The notes under the pieces are model-generated. The model did no database searches and was not told the origin of the DNA. It was given only the letters and a program-made list of their open reading frames with translations. From Spirochaetaceae bacterium (GTDB lineage Bacteria; Spirochaetota; Spirochaetia; Treponematales; Breznakiellaceae), in assembly GCA_031255315.1 (NCBI GenBank), contig JAIRSS010000128.1:1-6747 (forward strand): a stretch of 6,747 bases of DNA. Direction: 5' to 3'. A program made the translations under genes and the position numbers. Shown here piece after piece: positions 1-5,393 of the stretch. Each line of letters begins with the position of its first letter. Position 1 is the first letter of the stretch.

Positions 1-306
1 AAATTGGGGCGCTGGGAAGAGGGAGCGGCGGCTTTCAGAAAAACCATAGAACTTGGAGGGGATAACAGCGATACGAGGAACGAACTTGCCATCTGCCTGA
101 TGGAACAGAAGAATTACGCCGCCGCGCGAAAAGAGCTTGAAGCCGCCCTGCGGGAAGAGCCGGAAAACGTGAAGATCATCTCCAACCTGGGGGTTCTTTC
201 CATGAAGAAAGGGAATACTGATGAAGCCGCCGCGTTCTTTCGCACGGTCCTGGAACTGAAGCCCGAAGACCCGATAGCCCTGAATGGGCTTGCGTCCCTT
301 GAATAA
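1..306 (+). CDS. TPR-repeat protein, C-terminal fragment (5' end outside window)
   Basis: The reading frame is open from the first base and ends at TAA (304-306), giving 101 residues; the true start lies upstream. The sequence is almost entirely tetratricopeptide repeats. The second helix of one repeat covers residues 1-22, complete 34-residue repeats follow at about 23-56 and 57-90, and a capping helix covers 91-101. The repeats show the usual TPR pattern: N-L-A/G near the start of helix A, G/N-Y/T-x-x-A at the turn, and a closing P-E-N or P-E-D. TPR arrays form superhelical scaffolds for protein-protein contacts; the partner and cell location cannot be read from this piece. It converges on the 498-899 gene. 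The TPR assignment is secure, but the specific function is unknown because the N-terminal part, which might hold a signal peptide or another domain, is missing. Confidence 0.9.
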   Translation, partial: KLGRWEEGAAAFRKTIELGGDNSDTRNELAICLMEQKNYAAARKELEAALREEPENVKIISNLGVLSMKKGNTDEAAAFFRTVLELKPEDPIALNGLASLE

Positions 307-375
307 TCCAACCCGCTTACCCTACAAGCGCAATAAACTGCTGTTACTTTGTAAAGGCTAAAAGGCAGGAATACG

Positions 376-444
376 ATCCGCAGATTAACCGGATTAACAC
401 AGATTTTTCGTATCAAAGGTGTTCATAATCTGTGAAAATCCGCA
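376..444. repeat. AGATTAAC-type repeat with imperfect inverted arms in a convergent gap
   Basis: Between the convergent TPR and 498-899 genes, related units follow each other: CAGATTAAC (381-389), GGATTAAC (391-398) and ACAGATT (399-405). An inverted copy lies at 427-442. The arms CGGATTAACACAGATT (390-405) and AATCTGTGAAAATCCG (427-442) pair over 14 of 16 positions around a 21-base loop. From general recollection, sequences built from ATCTGTG/AATCCG/AATCTGCGG words recur between genes in many unrelated bacterial genomes; I cannot check that here. In this place it may also help end transcription from both sides, since no better terminator is visible in 307-497. Confidence 0.55.
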
Positions 445-497
445 TAACCTGGGGAATTTGTCGTCATATATTTTTGTCATTTAGTGTTTACGAGGTA

Positions 498-899
498 CTA
501 GGCGGTTCCCAGAGAAAAATCTCCGATTATTTTAAATCCCTTTCCATCACGAACCACCTCCAGCCGACGTCCGGGGAAATAGCTGGGGAGCCGCCGCTTG
601 ATAAACGCGGCGGTTTGTTCCATAAGAAAGCCCGTTTGTTCCGGGGGAATCCGTTCCAGCGTGGCCGCCCGGAAAGAAACGCGGTAGCCCCGGCCTTTCT
701 CGGATCCTATCCCCAAGGTAAAGTCCGGAGCGATCTCAAAGAGGCCGTCCATTTCCGGATTGAACGCGGCCCCCCGGATGGGGCGGTTGGGGTGCAGAGG
801 AAACACGCCGCCCCACTCATCCTCAAGAAATTCATCCGCTTCGTGAAACAACGCTTCCAACACAACGGTAAAAGCCGCCAGCTTAGGGTGTATGTACAC
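498..899 (-). CDS. Conserved-looking hypothetical protein downstream of lon
   Basis: This encodes 133 residues and I do not recognise the family. It has no signal peptide, membrane segment or known catalytic motif. The protein looks soluble and mixed alpha/beta. An acidic N-terminal helix region (about residues 7-28, ending in EADEFLEDEWGG) is followed by short strand-like hydrophobic stretches and then a helix with a basic end (about 88-104, FLMEQTAAFIKRR). The C terminus is strand-rich (RRLEVVRDGKGFKIIGDF). Codon use is balanced and protein-like, unlike the arginine- and glycine-rich antisense frame. The start is GTG at 897-899: no other ATG, GTG or TTG lies in frame before an upstream TGA, and a purine-rich Shine-Dalgarno (AAGGGGAG, 904-911 on the complement) sits just ahead. 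It starts 53 bases after the lon stop with no terminator between, so readthrough from lon is likely. Whether it works with Lon is not shown. Confidence 0.72.
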   Translation of the reverse strand: MYIHPKLAAFTVVLEALFHEADEFLEDEWGGVFPLHPNRPIRGAAFNPEMDGLFEIAPDFTLGIGSEKGRGYRVSFRAATLERIPPEQTGFLMEQTAAFIKRRLPSYFPGRRLEVVRDGKGFKIIGDFSLGTA

Positions 900-903
900 G
901 GGT

Positions 904-911
904 CTCCCCTT
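904..911 (-). promoter_or_regulatory. Shine-Dalgarno that fixes the GTG start of the 498-899 gene
   Basis: The complement reads AAGGGGAG, followed by ACCC and then GTG. The AAGG core is 8 bases from the start. It lies in the 53-base gap after lon, which supports translation of this gene from a lon-containing transcript. Confidence 0.6.
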
Positions 912-952
912 CTCCGGCCAGGCGGCGCAGCTTCCTGACCACCCCCAAGTCC

Positions 953-3394
953 CTATTCAGGAAGGGCCACAGCCAGCACCTCATCAAACCGCTCCACCGG
1001 GTAGAATTCGATGCCCTTCTTTACATAATCGGGAATATCGTCCAGGTCCCTCATGTTCTGTTTGGGGATAACAATATGTTTGGCCTTGTTCCGCCGGGCG
1101 GCGATAGTCTTTTCTTTGAGGCCGCCTATCGGCAGAACCTGACCGGTCAGGCTGAGTTCTCCGGTCATGGCCAGCCGTTCCGTGATGGTCCGCCCCCTGA
1201 ACAGGGAGAGAAGGGCCGTCGCCATAGTGATCCCCGCAGACGGGCCGTCTTTGGGCGTAGCCCCTTCGGGGATATGCAGGTGGATATGGTTCTTCTCGAA
1301 CCACTCGGAGGAGACGCCGTACCGTTCCGCTGCAAGTTTTCGGGCCACAGTCATGGCAATGGCGGCACTTTCCTTCATGGTGTCCCCCAGCTTCCCGGTA
1401 AGGGTAAAATCCGCCTTGCCGGGCACGGAAGTAGCCTCAATAACCAGCGTATCGCCCCCCATGCTGGTCCAGGCAAGACCCACGGACATACCTGGACGGT
1501 CGGCCTTCTTCACCACTTCTTCCGGGAAAAGAGGCTTGCCCAGATGTTTCTCAATGAGTTTCTTATCCATAGTAAATTTCACGGGGGCATTCGTTTCCGG
1601 GACCTGAACCGGGGAGGGTTCGGCCTGCTCTCCAGGCGCTTTCTCCGGGGAGACGGCTTTTCCCCCGGCGGGAACCGATTCCTCCTCAGCTTCCACAATC
1701 TGCTTGGCCAGCTTGCGGTGTATCTTGTCCAGGTTCTTCTCGAAATTCCGAACCCCCGCTTCCCGGGCGTAACCGTTGGCGATATGGAGCAACGACTCTT
1801 TGGTGTACTTAACCTGCGCCTTTTTAAGGCCGTTCTTTTCCAGACTTTTGGGAACCAGATACCGTTTAGCGATTTCCAGCTTCTCCGTGTCTATATACCC
1901 CGGAAGCTGGATGATTTCCATACGGTCCAGCAGGGGAGGCGGAATCGTGTCCAGGGTATTGGCGGTAACGACAAAGAAGATGTGGGAAATATCGAAGGGC
2001 AGATCCAGATAGTGATCCCGGAAACTCGAATTTTGCTCCGGGTCCAGGACTTCCAGCAGGGCGCTTGCCGGGTCCCCGTGGAAACTGGCACCCTTCTTGT
2101 CGATTTCATCGATCGTAAAGACCGGGTCCCTGGTTTTGACTATTCTGAGGCCCTGGATGATCTTGCCGGGCAGGGCGCCGATATAGGTCCGCCGGTGGCC
2201 CTTGATCTCGGCCTCGTCCCGCATACCCCCGACGGAGAAACGGAAGAACTGCTTCCCCAGGGCGCGGGCTATGGACCTGCCCACCGACGTTTTCCCCACG
2301 CCCGGAGGCCCCGCCAGGCAGATAATCGATCCCTTGGTATCCTTCCTGAGCTTGCGGACCGCAAGGTACTCCACGATACGGGCTTTTACATCTTTAAGGC
2401 CGTAGTGATCCGCCTCCAGGATGTTCCGGGCAACCCTAAGCTCGAAATTTTCAGGCTGGGGTTCCTGCCAGGGGAGGTTCACAATCACGTCCAGGTAGTT
2501 CCGGGTAACGATGAATTCACTTGAATTAGGCTCCATGAGGCTGAATTTCTCCAGTTCCTGGTCCACTGCTTCCTTAATCTCGCCCTCAAATTTAAAGGCG
2601 TCCAGCTTTTCCTTGAGCCGCTGGTATTCGGAACTTTTCGCGTCAGTGGTCATCCCCAATTCGGTCTTTATGGCCTTGAGTTCCTCTTTAAGGAAGTAAT
2701 CCCGCTGGGATTTTTCGATCTTTTCGTTGATTTCCTTTTGAATCCGCTTCTGAATCCTCAACAGTTCCTGTTCTTTCTTTATGAAGACCAGGACCTGTTC
2801 CATCCGCTTCCGGACATTGAGGATCTCCAAAATCTTCTGCTGTTCAGCCTTGTCTATGTTGAGGATGCTGGCGATGAAGTCGGCGATCTTTCCGGGATGA
2901 TCGATATTGATCATGTTGAGCCGCATCTCTTCAGAAAAGAGGGGGTTGTTTTCGGAAATCTGCTTCATCTCGCTGATAAGCGCCCGGGTCAGGGCCTTAA
3001 CCTCGCTGGTATCGTCTTCCTCGTCCTCCAAATAGGACACCGCCGCGACTATGGGGTTGGAAACGGACAAGGCTTTCTTGATACGGAACCGTTTGAGGGT
3101 GGAAATGAAAATGTTCACCCCTCCCGCGGGAAGGTTGATCTTTTTTACAATCTTCGCCGCCGTTCCCGTCCGGCAGAGATCGGTAATGGCCGGATTCTCG
3201 GTTTCATTCTGGAGCATCACGAGGCCGATAAGCCCGTCTCCAGCCACCGCGTCGTCAATGACCTTCACATCCGGAGGGTTCCCAATCATAATGGGCGTAA
3301 ATATTCCGGGAAAAATAGGCCGGCCCATGAGGGCGACCAGAGGCAGCTTGTTTGGAAGAATCTGATCAATAGGGACTACACTTTGTTCAGACAT
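953..3394 (-). CDS. lon: ATP-dependent protease Lon (LonA type)
   Basis: Lon is a cytosolic homo-oligomeric AAA+ serine protease that unfolds and degrades damaged and short-lived regulatory proteins. All parts are present in 813 residues. The N-terminal substrate-binding domain starts at about residue 17 (LPLVALMGRPIFPG). A long charged helical region follows (about 195-290). The AAA+ module has Walker A GPPGVGKTS (362-370), Walker B FTIDEIDK (426-433), a sensor-1 Asn in VVTANT (N479), an arginine-finger candidate R491 and a sensor-2 Arg in GVRN (R549). The protease domain has catalytic Ser719 in PKDGPSAG and Lys762 in GGLKEK; their 43-residue spacing matches the E. coli S679/K722 dyad. Length exceeds the 784 residues of E. 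coli Lon mainly because of a Pro/Glu/Ala-rich linker at about 568-606, between the ATPase and protease domains. The ATG start (3392-3394) has AAGG 7 bases upstream. No CIRCE-type heat-shock operator is visible upstream. The downstream 498-899 gene probably shares its transcript. Confidence 0.98.
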   Translation of the reverse strand: MSEQSVVPIDQILPNKLPLVALMGRPIFPGIFTPIMIGNPPDVKVIDDAVAGDGLIGLVMLQNETENPAITDLCRTGTAAKIVKKINLPAGGVNIFISTLKRFRIKKALSVSNPIVAAVSYLEDEEDDTSEVKALTRALISEMKQISENNPLFSEEMRLNMINIDHPGKIADFIASILNIDKAEQQKILEILNVRKRMEQVLVFIKKEQELLRIQKRIQKEINEKIEKSQRDYFLKEELKAIKTELGMTTDAKSSEYQRLKEKLDAFKFEGEIKEAVDQELEKFSLMEPNSSEFIVTRNYLDVIVNLPWQEPQPENFELRVARNILEADHYGLKDVKARIVEYLAVRKLRKDTKGSIICLAGPPGVGKTSVGRSIARALGKQFFRFSVGGMRDEAEIKGHRRTYIGALPGKIIQGLRIVKTRDPVFTIDEIDKKGASFHGDPASALLEVLDPEQNSSFRDHYLDLPFDISHIFFVVTANTLDTIPPPLLDRMEIIQLPGYIDTEKLEIAKRYLVPKSLEKNGLKKAQVKYTKESLLHIANGYAREAGVRNFEKNLDKIHRKLAKQIVEAEEESVPAGGKAVSPEKAPGEQAEPSPVQVPETNAPVKFTMDKKLIEKHLGKPLFPEEVVKKADRPGMSVGLAWTSMGGDTLVIEATSVPGKADFTLTGKLGDTMKESAAIAMTVARKLAAERYGVSSEWFEKNHIHLHIPEGATPKDGPSAGITMATALLSLFRGRTITERLAMTGELSLTGQVLPIGGLKEKTIAARRNKAKHIVIPKQNMRDLDDIPDYVKKGIEFYPVERFDEVLAVALPE

Positions 3395-3412
3395 ATACCC
3401 GCCTTTTTAAAG

Positions 3413-3441
3413 ATTGAATAACGAAGCTGGTCCCAAACCAA
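3413..3441 (-). promoter_or_regulatory. Candidate lon promoter (weak)
   Basis: On the complement, TTGGTT (3436-3441) and TTCAAT (3413-3418) are separated by 17 bases. They match 3 of 6 and 4 of 6 consensus positions. A start about 7 bases downstream would leave only a short leader before the lon ATG, just enough to hold the AAGG ribosome site at 3402-3405. This is a weak match and other starts in the 278-base gap are possible. Confidence 0.3.
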
Positions 3442-3559
3442 GTAACAACGGGCAAACGCGCGCTGTTTTGGGAACGCCTCTATAAGGATACGCTGTTTCA
3501 TCGGAACGAGGCCGTAAGAGCGCCTCACATACCTACTAATATCGCAGTTTTTGTGGTAA

Positions 3560-3595
3560 AAGGCAAGAAAACCCGTAAAGCAGCCGGCACTTTAC
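3560..3595 (-). terminator. Possible intrinsic terminator after the HDOD gene
   Basis: About 80 bases past the HDOD stop, the complement forms GTAAAG/CTTTAC arms (3575-3595) with a 9-base GC-rich loop. A T-rich stretch follows (GGGTTTTCTTGCCTTTT). The stem has only 6 bp and the T tract is interrupted, so termination may be partial and some readthrough into lon is possible. Confidence 0.35.
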
Positions 3596-3672
3596 CTGTG
3601 CAGGCGTCAACAACCAGCGGCGGGCGGAAAGCCGCAGGGTTCGTTTGGGCGTTTGCCGTCGGAGCGAAGGGC

Positions 3673-5163
3673 CTACATCCCTTCCTGTTTGAAACCCGCG
3701 TCGAAACGCTTCCGGAGGATGTCAACGTGCCCTTTGGTATAAAGGCCGAAGCGCCCGAGGACTTCGCTGTTGAGCTGATCAAAGGAGACGCCTTCCTTTT
3801 CATATTCGCAGAACATATTCGCCAGGTATACCGTCTCCACAAGAACGCGGTATTTGGAAGGACAGGCCAGCGGATCGTGGTGGAAGCGGATGGCGCAGAT
3901 GAGGCATTCAGGAAAGTTCCATTTTTCCGCGACCAGGGCGCCAATTTCGGCGTGATTCATGCCGGCGGCCATATCTTCGAATGCCGAAACAGGAAGATTT
4001 TTTGCGGTACAAAAATCTTTGATTTGGACAAGCAATTCAGGATGAACGGACGAAAAGATGATTTTCCCCATATCGTGCAGGATGCCGGACACATAGGCGT
4101 CGTCCAGGAGATTGTGGTCTTTGTGAAAATTTTTTACCAGATTGTAGGCGTAAAAGGCGGTCTTATACGAATGTTCCCAAAGCTGTTTCTTTTCTAACGT
4201 GTCTTCCCCCAGCAATTTTTGGGTCCCGTAGGTATAGAGAAGATTCTGAATACCCCGTATACCGGCAATTTTTACGGCTTCAGAGATACTATCCACCCGT
4301 TTGACGACCATGTACTGGGCGGAGTTTACAATTTTCAGGAGATCGGCGGTCAAGGCGGGATCCTTAGAAATTTTACGGGCGATATCAGCCATTTCCGACC
4401 GGGGATCCTTGATGAGGCGATGAACGGCGCGGATATTGTCCGGGAATTGCGGCATCGAATTCACCTTCTCGACTATTGCAGACGTCAGAGTTTCCACACT
4501 TTCGAGCCGGGCCTTTTCAACGGGGATAACAATGCGGGCGACGGTTTCTGTAGCGGTTCCAAAAATATCGAAGTTATCCTCGTTCAGGCCTATCCTCTTC
4601 AGCATCAGGAGCATGATCACCAGGCCCAGGCCGGCGCCTTCACTATCGTCCAGAACCTGGGAAAGCGCTTCTTCCAGGTTGTTATACCGCCGCGAATGGG
4701 CAAGTTTGTCATGGACGCGGGCGAGTTCGGGTTGGGAGATCGCCGCATTATTGCGTACTTCCAGATAAACAGCGTCCCGCTTGTTTTGAAAAATAAGTTT
4801 AACATACAGGCCCTTTTCCCTTTGGAGTTTAAGGTAATGACCCAAATTGTTCTGCGTATCCTGCTTAAATTTGACCATCCCTTTTTTGTAATGTTCGGGA
4901 TTGTCCAGATCCAGGTCCTGTTCAATAAAATAAACCCGCTTGGTATTGGCTTTTTTGGCGTTTACCGCCAATTCCTGTACACTGTAGATGATGTAGTCTT
5001 TCAGAGCTTCCTGTTTCGTCTGCCTAAGGAACACGGTCAAAACTTTTTCTATATATGCTCCGACCTCACGCGGAAGAGTAAACGTAGTTATCGTTAAAGG
5101 AATACCTAATTGTACGACTCTTTTAATTTTCGCCTCGTCAACAACCAAGTCCTGGGCAATCAC
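3673..5163 (-). CDS. HDOD-domain signalling protein with N-terminal GHKL-ATPase-like domain
   Basis: This 496-residue cytosolic protein has no membrane segment. Residues about 30-215 resemble a histidine-kinase/anti-sigma type ATPase. There is an N-box-like stretch QELAVNAKKAN (63-73, with E64 and N68) and a G2-like loop EGAGLGL (175-181). The expected D-x-G-x-G of the G1 box reads RNNAAI (137-142), so nucleotide binding is uncertain. No phospho-accepting histidine domain is seen. Residues about 224-430 form an HDOD domain: MPQFPDNIRAV, then the hallmark SKDPALTADLLKIVNSA (266-282). HD-type residues are kept at H331, H363-D364, H404 and H428/H429, but the last metal-binding Asp position appears to be Asn449. 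HDOD proteins are usually regulators in signalling, stress or motility. The GTG start (5161-5163) is the only upstream choice before an in-frame TAA, and AGGA lies 7 bases ahead. It is divergent from pepT and upstream of lon on the same strand. The domains are well supported; ligand and output are unknown. Confidence 0.88.
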   Translation of the reverse strand: MIAQDLVVDEAKIKRVVQLGIPLTITTFTLPREVGAYIEKVLTVFLRQTKQEALKDYIIYSVQELAVNAKKANTKRVYFIEQDLDLDNPEHYKKGMVKFKQDTQNNLGHYLKLQREKGLYVKLIFQNKRDAVYLEVRNNAAISQPELARVHDKLAHSRRYNNLEEALSQVLDDSEGAGLGLVIMLLMLKRIGLNEDNFDIFGTATETVARIVIPVEKARLESVETLTSAIVEKVNSMPQFPDNIRAVHRLIKDPRSEMADIARKISKDPALTADLLKIVNSAQYMVVKRVDSISEAVKIAGIRGIQNLLYTYGTQKLLGEDTLEKKQLWEHSYKTAFYAYNLVKNFHKDHNLLDDAYVSGILHDMGKIIFSSVHPELLVQIKDFCTAKNLPVSAFEDMAAGMNHAEIGALVAEKWNFPECLICAIRFHHDPLACPSKYRVLVETVYLANMFCEYEKEGVSFDQLNSEVLGRFGLYTKGHVDILRKRFDAGFKQEGM

Positions 5164-5170
5164 CGTAGAT

Positions 5171-5174
5171 TCCT
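5171..5174 (-). promoter_or_regulatory. Shine-Dalgarno supporting the GTG start of the HDOD gene
   Basis: The complement reads AGGA, then ATCTACG, then GTG. The 7-base spacing is ideal, and no other start codon occurs in frame before the upstream stop, so it settles the start. Confidence 0.6.
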
Positions 5175-5195
5175 GCCTTTGTAAAACCTTAGCTT

Positions 5196-5224
5196 AGTTT
5201 ATTATGGTCTTTCCTATCACGCAA
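5196..5224 (-). promoter_or_regulatory. Candidate promoter of the HDOD gene
   Basis: On the complement, TTGCGT (5219-5224) and TAAACT (5196-5201) are separated by 17 bases. They match 3 of 6 and 4 of 6 of the housekeeping consensus. The implied leader is about 26 bases and includes the AGGA ribosome site. CATAAT overlaps nearby as an alternative -10 but has no partner -35. This is a modest match. Confidence 0.35.
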
Positions 5225-5243
5225 GGACTCGTATAACGCACCG

Positions 5244-5255
5244 GCCGTTTACGGC
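5244..5255. repeat. Short palindrome in the HDOD/pepT divergent region
   Basis: GCCGTTTACGGC pairs over 10 of 12 positions around a central TT. It lies about 20 bases upstream of the candidate HDOD -35 and about 72 bases before the pepT TATAAT. It could be a protein-binding site, but a palindrome this short could arise by chance. Confidence 0.35.
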
Positions 5256-5284
5256 GTCTGGGGGAAGAGTGGGAATGAAGCGCG

Positions 5285-5309
5285 CCTGTCATCCGGTCCG
5301 GATGGCGGG
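5285..5309. repeat. Palindrome at the pepT -35 region, possible operator
   Basis: CATCCGGTCCGGATG (5290-5304) is a perfect inverted repeat with 7-base arms around one central T. As RNA the pairing could extend to 5285-5309 with G-U pairs. It ends where the -35 box for the TATAAT at 5327 should lie (about 5304-5309), and no TTGACA-like word is there. That position fits a repressor or activator site for pepT. The regulator is unknown. Confidence 0.5.
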
Positions 5310-5326
5310 GAAGGAACGACTTCCCC
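5307..5326. repeat. Inverted repeat abutting the pepT -10 box
   Basis: GGGGAAG (5307-5313) and CTTCCCC (5320-5326) form a perfect 7-bp stem with a 6-base loop. The right arm touches the TATAAT. The left arm shares three bases with the extended form of the preceding palindrome, so as hairpins the two would compete. No T tract follows, so it is not a plus-strand terminator. It is more likely a protein-binding site in the promoter spacer. Confidence 0.5.
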
Positions 5327-5332
5327 TATAAT
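5327..5332 (+). promoter_or_regulatory. Candidate pepT -10 box
   Basis: A perfect TATAAT lies 61 bases upstream of the pepT ATG. No recognisable -35 box sits 16-18 bases upstream, where palindromes occupy the space, and no extended -10 TG is present. If used, the promoter probably needs an activator, and the leader would be roughly 55 bases. No other strong plus-strand promoter is seen in this region. Confidence 0.45.
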
Positions 5333-5393
5333 TTACAGGTTCCTAACGGCCCGGTATCTTTACCGCAACATCTTTTCCCTTCATACTTACCCT

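Noticed and set aside
314..330. CGCTT/AAGCG hairpin just after the TPR gene stop
   Set aside because: The stem has only 5 bp with a 7-base loop and no T tract, too weak to call a terminator.
361..372. AAAGGCAGGAAT, also found on the complement just upstream of the HDOD start
   Set aside because: A shared 12-base word is expected by chance in a window of this size, and no reading frame follows the left copy.
432..938. 168-residue plus-strand reading frame opposite the 498-899 gene
   Set aside because: Its composition is rich in Arg, Gly and Pro without domain features, it has no ribosome site, and it runs antisense through a better-looking gene and the lon trailer.
1076..2524. 482-residue open frame antisense to lon
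   Set aside because: It lies wholly inside the lon coding sequence on the other strand and shows no recognisable domain. Long antisense frames are common in GC-rich third-position genes.
3525..3944. 139-residue minus-strand frame overlapping the HDOD gene end and running into the gap
   Set aside because: Two thirds of it is an out-of-frame shadow of the HDOD gene, and the rest has no protein-like pattern or ribosome site.
953..5163. HDOD, Lon and the small protein as a new defence or signalling island
   Set aside because: Lon is a housekeeping gene, the HDOD gene is separated from it by 278 bases and a terminator-like hairpin, and there are no mobile-element or toxin hallmarks. Neighbourhood alone does not support a dedicated system.
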